Positions 28,865 to 36,298 of a stretch of DNA of 64,000 nucleotides are shown in pieces. Source of the stretch: an uncultured Acetatifactor sp. (lineage in GTDB: Bacteria > Bacillota > Clostridia > Lachnospirales > Lachnospiraceae). How positions within the stretch are numbered: position 1 is the stretch's first letter; each line of letters begins with the position of its first letter. The position numbers and the translations under genes were made by a program. A model generated the notes under the pieces. That model worked only from the letters and a program-made list of their open reading frames with translations, did no database searches and was not told the DNA's origin. Location: the NCBI GenBank assembly GCA_934402315.1, contig CAKRTS010000004.1, positions 62,001-126,000 of the forward strand, given 5' to 3'.

Positions 28865-29155
28865 ATGGAACAGCCGTTATTCACTACCATCAAGGTAAAC
28901 AACGAAATTGAACTTTGCGAAATATCTGATCCCGAATGCAAACAGCTCATTGAACGGGAATTGCTGAAGGAACGGATTTCCTATTTTATCCGCTGGGTCA
29001 AACCCTCCATTTTCCGGCGCAACAAGAACAGCTGCATTATCTGCGTAAACGAAAACGCAAAGGATGCCGCCGAAAATGTAGTGCGCGCAGTTTGTGACGA
29101 AAAGGGATATACCGTGAGATTTCTCATGAAAAGATCCCAGAAGCAATATTTCTAA
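28865..29155 (+). CDS. Small protein of unknown function upstream of azlCD
   Basis: The 96-residue protein is mixed in charge, with no membrane segment or signal peptide. It contains ELCEISDPECKQL, SYFIRWVKPSIFRR and CIICVNENAKDAAENVVRAVC. The alternating pattern suggests a small alpha/beta fold, but I do not recognise it. ACGAGGTGACATC before the ATG acts as a ribosome site. It ends 17 bases before azlC and shares its promoter, so it may be co-expressed with amino-acid export. Confidence 0.75.
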   Translation: MEQPLFTTIKVNNEIELCEISDPECKQLIERELLKERISYFIRWVKPSIFRRNKNSCIICVNENAKDAAENVVRAVCDEKGYTVRFLMKRSQKQYF

Positions 29156-29172
29156 AGGTGGACAAAAGAAAA

Positions 29173-29895
29173 ATGAACTCACATAATAAAGTTTTAAGAG
29201 AAGGTTTTAGAGACGGGATTCCCATCGGCTTGGGATATCTTGCCGTCTCTTTTTCTCTGGGCGTCGCCGCCCGCAATGCCGGGCTTTCCGCCTTTCAGGG
29301 CTTTCTTGTCAGTCTCCTGAATAACGCCTCTGCCGGAGAATATGCAGGCTTTACTGTAATTGCCGCGAACGGGGCATATTTTGAAATTTTCCTGATGACC
29401 CTGATTGCAAACGCACGTTATCTTTTGATGAGCTGTGCGCTCAGTCAGAAATTTTCCCCTGACACGCCCCTGATTCACCGAATCCTCGTCGGCTATGATG
29501 TCACGGATGAAATTTTCGGCATCACCATTGCCCGTCCCGGAATGCTGGATCCTTTTTATTCCTACGGAGCCATACTGATTGCCGCCCCTGCCTGGGCAGG
29601 CGGAACGGCTCTCGGCGTTATCGCAGGAAACCTGCTTCCCGCCCGGGCGGTCAGTGCATTGAGCGTCGCTTTATTCGGCATGTTCCTCGCTGTGATTATT
29701 CCCCCGGCTAGGAAAAACCGCGTCATTGCCCTCTTTGTGCTCATCAGCTTCGCCGCGAGCTTTGCCGCAACCTATCTTCCTCTGATCTCCCGGCTGTCTG
29801 ACGGCACAAGAACCATCATACTGACAGTACTCATCTCAGCTATTGCTGCGATCCTGTTCCCTGTCAATGAAGAGGAGGAGGCTAAAAATGCATAA
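29173..29895 (+). CDS. azlC: AzlC-family branched-chain amino acid exporter subunit
   Basis: The product of about 240 residues is a polytopic membrane protein with AzlC signatures: REGFRDGIPIGLGYLAVSFSLGV, LLNNASAGEYAGFTVI, NARYLLMSCALSQKF and YDVTDEIFGI. With AzlD it exports branched-chain or other amino acids. The ATG at 29173 is taken; an upstream in-frame GTG at 29158 lies in the ribosome site AAAGGTGG. The gene overlaps azlD by eight bases. Confidence 0.93.
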   Translation: MNSHNKVLREGFRDGIPIGLGYLAVSFSLGVAARNAGLSAFQGFLVSLLNNASAGEYAGFTVIAANGAYFEIFLMTLIANARYLLMSCALSQKFSPDTPLIHRILVGYDVTDEIFGITIARPGMLDPFYSYGAILIAAPAWAGGTALGVIAGNLLPARAVSALSVALFGMFLAVIIPPARKNRVIALFVLISFAASFAATYLPLISRLSDGTRTIILTVLISAIAAILFPVNEEEEAKNA

Positions 29896-30193
29896 TATCT
29901 ATGTTTATATTGCCATCATGGCGGCTGTTACCCTCTGCATCCGCATCCTGCCGTTGACACTGATCCGGAAGCAGATAAAAAACAAATTTTTAAAGTCCTT
30001 TTTGTACTATGTTCCCTATGTCACTCTGGCTGTCATGACCTTTCCCGCCATCATGGATGCCACCCAATCTCCGATTGCAGGAATTGCCGCCCTTGTGGTC
30101 GGAATCGTCGCCGCATGGCTCGGCGCGGGACTGCTCCCGGTGTCTGTCCTCTGCTGTGCAGTGGTCTTCCTGCTGGAACTCTTTCTTGTCTAA
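29888..30193 (+). CDS. azlD: AzlD-family exporter subunit
   Basis: The 101-residue protein has three to four membrane helices, with VTLCIRILPLTLIRKQIKNKFLKSF and YVPYVTLAVMTFPAIMDA typical of AzlD. AGGAGG six bases before 29888 fixes the start. It overlaps azlC and is its partner in the export complex. Confidence 0.93.
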   Translation: MHNIYVYIAIMAAVTLCIRILPLTLIRKQIKNKFLKSFLYYVPYVTLAVMTFPAIMDATQSPIAGIAALVVGIVAAWLGAGLLPVSVLCCAVVFLLELFLV

Positions 30194-30202
30194 TGCCTTT
30201 GC

Positions 30203-30282
30203 CGGACTACACTGACGCCCGTAGGACCGAGTTCTTACGGATTGCGCGTCCTTGTCTGAATCCCTACGCTGCGTCTAGTCCG
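30203..30282. repeat. Imperfect long inverted repeat between azlD and thiN
   Basis: CGGACTA (30203-30209) pairs with TAGTCCG (30276-30282), GACGC (30214-30218) with GCGTC (30271-30275), and GTAGG (30221-30225) with CCTAC (30263-30267). The three stem blocks are in register. It lies between convergent genes and overlaps the thiN stop, so it may act as a shared transcript end. No U-run was seen. Confidence 0.55.
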
Positions 30283-30925
30283 CATACTGGAGCATGCAGA
30301 CCAGCGTACCGTCTTCCACCAGAATTTCCGCCTCCTGTCCGATAAATTCATTGCTGATTCCCAGCGGAAAATCATTGCGGACAGAGGCATGTTCAAGCTC
30401 ATACTTCATCCCGCGGATCGTCACTCCCTTCGACTCCTCCACCATGGAAAAGAGCGAAAGCGTCCCCTTAAGGTTTCTCTTAAAATGTATCGCTTCATCC
30501 TTTATCACAAGCATCATTCCCGTACCGTCCACAAGATAACCCGATGCCCCCCTGTTCTTCAGATAAAGCAGGCACTGGATATTCGCCAGTGTGTGATCGA
30601 ACCTTCCGCCTGTTCCCGCATAGATTCGGAACTCTGTGTAGCCCCTCTTCAAGCCCTCCTGCAGCGCCGCAAGTCCGTCCGTCTCATCCTTCTCACACTG
30701 CAGCCGAATCACGCGTTCCGGGATCTGTTGCTCCAGCTGCTCTACCGCTGCATATTCTTCCTCGCTCAGAGAATCAAAGTCCCCGAGAATCAGATCCGGC
30801 TCCACATTCAGCACCGCACAGTAATCCAAGCCGCCATCTACCGCGATAACAAGATCTTCTTCACCGATCGGAATTTCTCCCAAGGTCAGATCCCCGGCAC
30901 AAATGACAATACATTTTCCTTCCAT
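30275..30925 (-). CDS. thiN: Thiamine pyrophosphokinase
   Basis: The 216-residue protein transfers pyrophosphate from ATP to thiamine. It has VIAVDGGLDYC, LILGDFDSLSEEE, CEKDETDGLAAL and TGGRFDHTLANIQCL, the full set of ThiN signatures, and a C-terminal beta domain. The start at 30925 has GGAG five bases upstream; a longer frame to 31012 would cross the terminator hairpin of the CAP gene. Confidence 0.94.
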   Translation of the reverse strand: MEGKCIVICAGDLTLGEIPIGEEDLVIAVDGGLDYCAVLNVEPDLILGDFDSLSEEEYAAVEQLEQQIPERVIRLQCEKDETDGLAALQEGLKRGYTEFRIYAGTGGRFDHTLANIQCLLYLKNRGASGYLVDGTGMMLVIKDEAIHFKRNLKGTLSLFSMVEESKGVTIRGMKYELEHASVRNDFPLGISNEFIGQEAEILVEDGTLVCMLQYAD

Positions 30926-30997
30926 ATTTACTCCATTTCTGCGCACGCTCTTTGCGCTCCTGTCCTTCCCTGTTCCACTTTCCAATAATATAACATA

Positions 30998-31033
30998 ACA
31001 GGGCGACTGCATCCACTACAATCGCCCTGTTTT
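30998..31033 (-). terminator. Hairpin terminator after the CAP-domain gene
   Basis: ACAGGGCGACTG (30998-31009) pairs with CAATCGCCCTGT (31019-31030) with one G-U pair on one strand. On the plus strand it is followed by TTTT and on the minus strand by TATGTTATATT, so it may work in both directions. Confidence 0.7.
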
Positions 31034-31093
31034 CTGAAATTTAATATAACAGTTCCGCCGTAAGACGGCAGAACCGGAGCTTTTACCTACAAA

Positions 31094-31948
31094 TTAATAA
31101 GTGAAAAGCTGCGCCCAGTAGGGAGTCGCACCGTTAAGGTAATATCCCACACCGATCGAAGTGTATCTCGGATTTAAAATATTTGCCCTATGGCCTTCCG
31201 AATTCATCCATGCATTTACTACCTGCTCCGGTGTCCGCTGTCCCCACGCAATGTTCTCTCCTGCGCCCTGAAAGCTGATTCCATTCTCCTTCAACACGGT
31301 GGAAAATGAGCTTCCATTCGGTCTGGTATGAGAGAAGGACTGTACTGTCTCCTTTGCGCGCACCAGCGCCGCCTCATTCAGCTTCGTCGTCATTGTCAGC
31401 GCCGGAAGATTCACCTTGGCACGCTCCGCATTCACAAGCTCCACCACCTGCTCCGCAAAACTCAGTGCTTCGCTCTCCTCCTTGTCTGAAGAGCCGTCTT
31501 CCGGTACATCAGGCTTCTGCTCGGGATTCTGTTCAGGCTTGTCCTCGGGCTTTTCTTCCGGTGTCTCTTCCGGCTTCTCTACAGGCTTTTCTTCGGGTTT
31601 CTCCTCTGGCTTCTCTTCCGGTTTCTCCTCGGGCCTTTCTTCCGGTGTCTCTTCCGGCTTTTCCTCTGGCTTTTCTTCCGGCCGCTCCTCTGGTGTGTTT
31701 TCTCCACCCGGGCAGATAATCGGCTTAAGACAATCTTCTATAAATGAAGTATCAATGCCCCACTTCTGCAATCTTTCCAGAAGCTCCTGCACACTTCCGG
31801 CAGAATATTGTCCCTGCACACCTTCTGCCGCCTCCGGCAATTCGGGCTTACAACCAATACCTGTATTGTTTCCGGCATACGGTATATTAACCTGCAGACT
31901 TCCTCCGATCAATGTCGCTGCAATCAGCATAGACGGTAACATATTCAT
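31094..31948 (-). CDS. Secreted CAP/SCP-domain protein with Glu-Lys-Pro repeats
   Basis: The 284-residue protein starts with a short signal-like segment (MNMLPSMLIAATLIGGS), then a region with a GIDTSFIEDCL motif, then about 70 residues of PEEKPEE-type repeats that should form an extended wall-spanning linker. The C-terminal 120 residues form a CAP domain: AEQVVELVNAERAK, LVRAKETVQSFSHTRPNG, GENIAWGQRTPEQVVNAWMNSEGHRANILN and YWAQLFTY. Bacterial YkwD-like CAP proteins are secreted, with diverse and mostly unknown roles. AAGGAGG nine bases upstream supports the start. Two WalR-like boxes lie upstream. Confidence 0.9.
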   Translation of the reverse strand: MNMLPSMLIAATLIGGSLQVNIPYAGNNTGIGCKPELPEAAEGVQGQYSAGSVQELLERLQKWGIDTSFIEDCLKPIICPGGENTPEERPEEKPEEKPEETPEERPEEKPEEKPEEKPEEKPVEKPEETPEEKPEDKPEQNPEQKPDVPEDGSSDKEESEALSFAEQVVELVNAERAKVNLPALTMTTKLNEAALVRAKETVQSFSHTRPNGSSFSTVLKENGISFQGAGENIAWGQRTPEQVVNAWMNSEGHRANILNPRYTSIGVGYYLNGATPYWAQLFTY

Positions 31949-32039
31949 TTGTTTTCTCCTCCTTCTGTTTCCGTATAGTTTCTGTACCCTTTATGTAATG
32001 ATATAAACTTGCAGGCATCTGTCCGGCGCCCGCAAATAT

Positions 32040-32056
32040 ATTACAAATTTGTTACA
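32040..32056 (-). promoter_or_regulatory. WalR-like box (proximal)
   Basis: On the minus strand it reads TGTAAC, five bases, TGTAAT, which fits the published WalR consensus TGTWAH-N5-TGTWAH. It lies about 92 bases upstream of the CAP-domain gene. WalR controls cell-wall hydrolases and secreted wall proteins in characterised Firmicutes; the assignment here is by motif only. Confidence 0.5.
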
Positions 32057-32159
32057 TTTCAAATCCTATCATGGAAATAGAGGTTTTACAATGGAAGTTA
32101 CTGGAAATATATTCTTTCAAATCCCTTGAGAATTCCCATTTTTCTCCTATTGCTCAATT

Positions 32160-32176
32160 ATTACAAAATTGTTACA
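32160..32176 (-). promoter_or_regulatory. WalR-like box (distal)
   Basis: This is a second copy of TGTAAC-N5-TGTAAT in the same orientation, exactly 120 bases from the first and 53 bases upstream of the plus-strand peptide gene at 32230. It could serve the CAP gene, the peptide gene or both. Confidence 0.45.
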
Positions 32177-32229
32177 ATCGTCTTGTCAGCTGATACAAAT
32201 ACAAACAAAAAAATAAGGAGGACAAAACT

Positions 32230-32301
32230 ATGTGTTTCAAATTCAATAGCTGTTCCGAGTTATTTAATACTCTTTGCAGAATGTTTAACTTCGGTTGTTA
32301 A
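32230..32301 (+). CDS. Unannotated 23-residue cysteine-rich peptide
   Basis: ATG at 32230 is preceded by AAGGAGG with an eight-base spacer, an ideal ribosome site. The frame encodes a 23-residue peptide with four cysteines (positions 2, 8, 16 and 23, the last residue) and five phenylalanines, starting MCFKFNSCSELF. A strong terminator follows six bases after the stop. A good ribosome site, a short frame and an immediate terminator together support a real small gene. The peptide is too short for a leader of another gene, because the terminator separates it from anything downstream. A signalling, antimicrobial or membrane-active peptide are possibilities; none is shown. Confidence 0.6.
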   Translation: MCFKFNSCSELFNTLCRMFNFGC

Positions 32302-32306
32302 TCTTT

Positions 32307-32335
32307 TACCCCAGTCGTCAGGCTGGGGTATTTTT
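32307..32335 (+). terminator. Rho-independent terminator after the 23-residue peptide gene
   Basis: TACCCCAG pairs perfectly with CTGGGGTA across an eight-base loop, followed by TTTTT. Confidence 0.92.
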
Positions 32336-32436
32336 CTGTCTGCACTCCCTTCTTACGTCTCCCATTCCTTCGCATCAAAGTAATCCCCTCTACCTGCACA
32401 CAGTTGCAGACATTTACCGTGGTTGCATACACTGCT

Positions 32437-32602
32437 GCACTGTACGGAATCTCCTGCCTTCGCATCGCATAGTTTCTTTGCCGAATCCGCTGACTCCGCG
32501 GCGCTGTATGGAATCTCCTGTCTTCATGCCCACATAATCCCTTTTCCGAAATTGCTGGCTCTGCGGATCTCATATCCCCACGCCCATATAATGCCTGCTA
32601 CA
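32437..32602. repeat. Degenerate 64-base tandem repeat
   Basis: The stretch 32437-32500 resembles 32501-32564 at most positions (shared core GGAATCTCCTG). A third partial copy follows from 32565 (GGATCTCATATCCCC). No convincing gene was seen in it; a minus-strand frame across it (32298-32573) is built of the repeats and lacks a ribosome site. Confidence 0.5.
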
Positions 32603-32762
32603 TGCTAATTTAGTGCATCTTGAATTCCACAGGTACAAAACACAAAAATATACCTGCCGATATTTCATTTCCGCCGAATCCGCAGGTATAAAATTTCAAA
32701 TCATACCTGCGGAATTGTGATTAATCAAAAAATAGCAGGTATTTTAATTGCAAATGTACCTA
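32591..32762. repeat. Tandem array of inverted-repeat units, period about 53 bases
   Basis: ATACCTGC at 32650 and 32703 and its reverse complement GCAGGTAT at 32682 and 32735 alternate. This gives two units of ATACCTGC-N24-GCAGGTAT offset by exactly 53 bases. A diverged unit precedes them (ATGCCTGC at 32591, ACAGGTAC at 32629) and a half unit follows (GTACCT at 32756). Spacer sequences are AT-rich and not conserved. The remainder of 32336-32939 shows no gene that I can support. Confidence 0.65.
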
Positions 32763-32939
32763 CTATTTTTAAATATTACCCATATACGCATGTACAGTCC
32801 TCTGCCCCTTAAGGTAACGACCGCATTGAGTACATAGCATGTCTTCTCGCTGTTTTTTACCCGCGCCCCTGTGTGGGAGTGTCTCATGCCGAACTGGTGT
32901 CACCAGCAGCATTAAGTCATTGCTTTATACCGCCGCAAT

Positions 32940-33338
32940 CTATTTGGCGCCAACTTTTTGTATCAAAGCTTCCTGTAGCACCTGCGAAAAATTGATATTC
33001 ATAGCAGTTGCGGCTTCGTTCAACCATTCCGGAATAGTAAGTGTCTTCTTAACCGCCTTGGAGTTATGCTTCTTCTGGTAAGACAGAAGATCAAATTCAA
33101 TTACTACACAAAATGCGTTCGGTTCTGCAGTTATTGCACTAGGCTTAGAGGGTTCAGGCAGCGGCTCGTTATTTTCTTCGCGGCTGACGATAGCTAGACC
33201 GAGCGCATCCATTGCCATTTCATAAGCATCCTGCATGTCGTCCCCTTGAGTGAAGCACTCCGGCAGATCAGGAAACGAAATCCAGAAACCTCCTTCCTCT
33301 GCCTCATGAAAGATTGCCGGATAAAATAATTTTTTCAT
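32940..33338 (-). CDS. hicB: HicB-family antitoxin (orphan)
   Basis: The 132-residue protein has the HicB N-terminal partial RNase-H-like fold (YPAIFHEAEEGGFWISFPDLPECFTQGDDMQDAYEMAMDAL shortened here to its landmarks FPDLPECFTQGD and AMDALGLAI) and a C-terminal DNA-binding part (KKTLTIPEWLNEAATAMNIN, ribbon-helix-helix like). GGAGG precedes the start. A complete hicA toxin gene is missing; only its last codons remain upstream. It may persist as a regulator or as an anti-toxin against related HicA proteins. Confidence 0.88.
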   Translation of the reverse strand: MKKLFYPAIFHEAEEGGFWISFPDLPECFTQGDDMQDAYEMAMDALGLAIVSREENNEPLPEPSKPSAITAEPNAFCVVIEFDLLSYQKKHNSKAVKKTLTIPEWLNEAATAMNINFSQVLQEALIQKVGAK

Positions 33339-33366
33339 ATTCTACCTCCAATGAATGGTGACTGGA

Positions 33367-33453
33367 TTATTTCAAGCCAGCCTGTTTAAGTATTGCCTGT
33401 TCCATGCCCTTTTTTAAAGGGAACAGCACTTCTTTTACGAAATACTGCTCCCA
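33367..33453 (-). pseudogene. hicA toxin remnant
   Basis: Directly upstream of hicB a minus-strand frame reads QYFVKEVLFPLKKGMEQAIL then KQAGLK and stop. The ending LKKG-xxx-AILKQAGL is typical of HicA C-termini. Upstream it is closed by a stop at 33457-33459, and the RNA-binding part with the catalytic His is absent. The remnant ends about 30 bases before hicB, the normal hicA-hicB spacing. Confidence 0.6.
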
Positions 33454-33472
33454 TCTTCATTTCTTTTCCTTA

Positions 33473-34321
33473 TCACCAGTCAGAATCCCAGTCGTCCCAG
33501 CTGTCGTTCCAGCTATCGCCATAATCCCAGTCGTCATCCCAGCTGTCGTTCCAGTCGTCTCCGTTATCCCAGCTCGTGTCACTTTCGGTGCTGTAGTACG
33601 GGGAATCTGCAAAGTTATCATAATCCGCCCCGCTGTCATAGCCATAGGAGTCATAATAATCGGCATAATCATGATCCATCCACGAAGAATACGGCGCCTC
33701 GATCCAGCTGTCGCCCGACCACTCATACCAGTCGTTGCTATAATAATAGGGTGTACCGTTATAATCGTAATAACCTCTGCCCGGGGCATTCGAGTCGAGG
33801 ACAAAGGCAAGTATCATCGTACCGAGCGCCGGTGCAATACACATAAAACAGAACAGCCAGAACAGGGTTTTCCCGATTGAGCTTTTCTTCTTGGGGTATT
33901 TTCCCCCTGTGTTCGGCGTGTTGCTTCTCTTCGGTGCGGAAGGCGCGCTCTGATGTGCCTTCTGCTCTGCGACCCGCTCCTTCATCTTCATGTAAAGCTC
34001 ATTGACCGCATACGCCTCGTCCGTGCCCTCATAGCGCACAGCGCGGGTTCCGTCCGCCTTGTTCTTATACACGATGAACTTTCCTGTCTTCTCGTCCTTA
34101 TAGATGCCGAATGCCTTGGCGCCGCGATAGTCCTCGCCGATAAATGTACGCATCTCGCCAAGCGGCAGCTTCTTCTCCGCTGCCCATGCCTTCAGCTCCT
34201 CTATCGTCTTCGGTACATCGTTCGCCTGTCTCGTGTAATGCTGGTTCACACCGCCGCAGTTTGGACATGTCTGATCGTAATCGTTGATCCATTGCTCACA
34301 CCAATCACATTTTATCTTCAC
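33473..34321 (-). CDS. Zinc-ribbon membrane protein with Asp/Trp/Tyr-rich C-terminus
   Basis: The 282-residue protein starts at a GTG with GAGGGG five bases upstream. It has an N-terminal CDWCEQW and CPNCGG zinc ribbon, a basic helical segment to about residue 140, a basic stretch before one or two membrane helices (TLFWLFCFMCIAPALGTMILAFVL), and a C-terminal tail of about 95 residues dominated by Asp, Tyr, Trp, Ser and Gly, with WNDSWDD-type repeats. The tail should lie outside the cell if the ribbon is cytoplasmic. I do not recognise the family. Confidence 0.75.
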   Translation of the reverse strand: MKIKCDWCEQWINDYDQTCPNCGGVNQHYTRQANDVPKTIEELKAWAAEKKLPLGEMRTFIGEDYRGAKAFGIYKDEKTGKFIVYKNKADGTRAVRYEGTDEAYAVNELYMKMKERVAEQKAHQSAPSAPKRSNTPNTGGKYPKKKSSIGKTLFWLFCFMCIAPALGTMILAFVLDSNAPGRGYYDYNGTPYYYSNDWYEWSGDSWIEAPYSSWMDHDYADYYDSYGYDSGADYDNFADSPYYSTESDTSWDNGDDWNDSWDDDWDYGDSWNDSWDDWDSDW

Positions 34322-34416
34322 GTTTTCCCCTCTTTTTCTGATTCCATTTTTTCCAGATAATTCTATCACAACATTTATTTAACGTCTATCCATATCTTTA
34401 CTTTCTGCCACACAGA

Positions 34417-34455
34417 TAAAAGGACAGCACCGAAGCAAACCACCCCGGTGCTGTC
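34417..34455 (-). terminator. Rho-independent terminator after the glycosidase gene
   Basis: On the minus strand GACAGCACCG pairs perfectly with CGGTGCTGTC and is followed by CTTTTA. Confidence 0.85.
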
Positions 34456-34463
34456 TGAAAACT

Positions 34464-36275
34464 CTATTTATTGCAGTTGATTGCATATGCCAGAAAACCG
34501 GCGCAGGTTCCGAATGCCGCGCCTGTCGCGCAGGTTCCGTCATTCTCATATACACTTTCGCACGCGATCCCGTTATCCATGGACATTCTCTCCAGCAGCA
34601 TGAGCGCATGCTGCCTGTCGCCGCACAGCAGACTGTTCGCAAGGCTCAGAATCCATGGATGCGCTGCATGGGCGCAGCCGATTTCGTCAATATAACATCC
34701 CTCAAAGGAAAACTCATATTGCCTGCTGCGGATCAGGCTGACCGTGTTGAGATAAGTCTCATCCTCCCGGTCAACAAATCCGTAGTAAGCCAATAGCTGC
34801 AGGCTTCCGGGCGGCTCATCATAGATTTGTGACTTTCCATTTAAGTCAACAGCCCATGCAAAGACTTTTTTTCCATCGTTCTCGACCACGCAGTGCTCCA
34901 GCACCGCCCGCCAGATACTGTCCGCCTTTTGAAGCAGCAGCTCCGCTTCCGCATCCAGCCCTTCCGACCGGATTACCTTCCCAAGCCTCTCAAGCGTGAC
35001 GCTAAGTAGTGCATTGTCATACGTCACATAGAAATATTCCGTTTCATCGTCCGAGGGAAGCAAAAAGGTTTCATAGAGCTCTATCCGGGGATGTTTGTAC
35101 TGTTCCAGCCTTTTCAGGACGAGCCGGACTCCTTCCTCCACATACGGATGCCGCAGAATCTCTCTGTCGCCGGTCTCCGTACAATAGGTTGCCAATGCGT
35201 ATAGGGGTGCCGCCAGTTCATCCATCTCGAACCCCGGCTCCAGAAGTGTCCCGTCGATATATCTGCTGTGCATACCGATATTGCGCCTCTGTCTTCCGAA
35301 CACATATAACAAAAGCTCCCTCGCATACGCCGCATCCATTTCCAGAATACAGGGAAATGCCCAGAGCATCGCATCCCTGTCCCAGAAGGCCGCGCTGACA
35401 TAATATCTGTCGCTGCGCGACGTAACCATTACCGCCTCCTCCGTGTCGATTGTCCTTCCCGAGGCATAGTAATAACAAAACAGAGCATTTGTGTCCGAAA
35501 TCCTCTGAATCTCTTTCGGAAGTGCCTGCCCCTTCTTTCTGGAATCACAGAGCTGTTCCAGCTTTCGCACCGTCTGCCCGTATTCCCATTCCAGCCCGTG
35601 CCGCAGTAATTCCTTTGCCGAGGTAGATGCCGAGACCTCCTCATAGCCCAGACCCCAGATTCCGTCAAAGCTTATCTTTTCTCCGGCGGAAAGGCTCTGA
35701 TTTTTATAGAAACAATATGCAATGTCCTCTCCGTTCTCCGAAATTTCCTCGATGATTGTCTCCCTTTCTTTGTCAAAGATCGGGGCAAGCGACAAAATAT
35801 CGGTTTCCCCGACAAAGCTGAAAACAACGCTGTGATTCCAGTTGCTGCTCTTTACCTCTTTTGTCACCTTCATGCACCTGGATTCATTCATGATATGCTG
35901 CAGCCCGTGAATGCTGCCCTCCAGTCCAAGAGCGACATCCAGCTGCTCTGCCTTCCTATTCGATAAGGTCAGGGAATAGAAAAATCCCCGCTCCCCGGGC
36001 GGAGCAAAAATAACGCCCTCCACCAGCAGACTTTCGTTCTCAAACCGGAAGAACGGAAGCCAGTTGTGCTTTCTCTCCCAGACCGGACTGTTGATCTCCA
36101 CCGCCTCCCCGTTACAGACACAGTAAGGACGCATCAGACCTTTCTCTTTTCCTCCGGCAATTTCCATGATTCCCTTATAGCCCATGTGCAGGACAGAAAT
36201 TGCTTCTATTCCGGCATGTTCCCCGCCGATTCTGTCCAAAGTGACATACTCATTTCCTGTAGGAATATATTTCAT
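34464..36275 (-). CDS. (alpha/alpha)6-barrel type glycosidase
   Basis: The 603-residue protein has an N-terminal beta-sandwich-like part (to about residue 240) and a C-terminal helical catalytic-like part with VSAAFWDRDAMLWAFP, GFEMDELAAPLYAL, YDNALLSVTLERLG and CAHAAHPWILSLANSL. The FWDRDAMLW block and helical repeats fit (alpha/alpha)6 glycosidases of the GH15/GH63/GH125 kind, but I cannot place it in one family. There is no signal peptide, so it is intracellular. It is the last gene of a locus with an AraC regulator, a GH66 fragment and ABC sugar-uptake remnants, so an alpha-glucan oligosaccharide is a reasonable substrate guess. Confidence 0.65.
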   Translation of the reverse strand: MKYIPTGNEYVTLDRIGGEHAGIEAISVLHMGYKGIMEIAGGKEKGLMRPYCVCNGEAVEINSPVWERKHNWLPFFRFENESLLVEGVIFAPPGERGFFYSLTLSNRKAEQLDVALGLEGSIHGLQHIMNESRCMKVTKEVKSSNWNHSVVFSFVGETDILSLAPIFDKERETIIEEISENGEDIAYCFYKNQSLSAGEKISFDGIWGLGYEEVSASTSAKELLRHGLEWEYGQTVRKLEQLCDSRKKGQALPKEIQRISDTNALFCYYYASGRTIDTEEAVMVTSRSDRYYVSAAFWDRDAMLWAFPCILEMDAAYARELLLYVFGRQRRNIGMHSRYIDGTLLEPGFEMDELAAPLYALATYCTETGDREILRHPYVEEGVRLVLKRLEQYKHPRIELYETFLLPSDDETEYFYVTYDNALLSVTLERLGKVIRSEGLDAEAELLLQKADSIWRAVLEHCVVENDGKKVFAWAVDLNGKSQIYDEPPGSLQLLAYYGFVDREDETYLNTVSLIRSRQYEFSFEGCYIDEIGCAHAAHPWILSLANSLLCGDRQHALMLLERMSMDNGIACESVYENDGTCATGAAFGTCAGFLAYAINCNK

Positions 36276-36298
36276 AATCTTACCCCGCTCAAATCCGC

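Noticed and set aside
32298..32573. Minus-strand frame of 91 codons over the 64-base repeats
   Set aside because: It consists of repeat units plus the complement of the peptide-gene terminator and lacks a ribosome site.
32591..32762. CRISPR-like array
   Set aside because: Repeated units are inverted arms with degenerate spacers, only about three units are present, no conserved 24-36 base direct repeat is seen, and no cas genes lie nearby.
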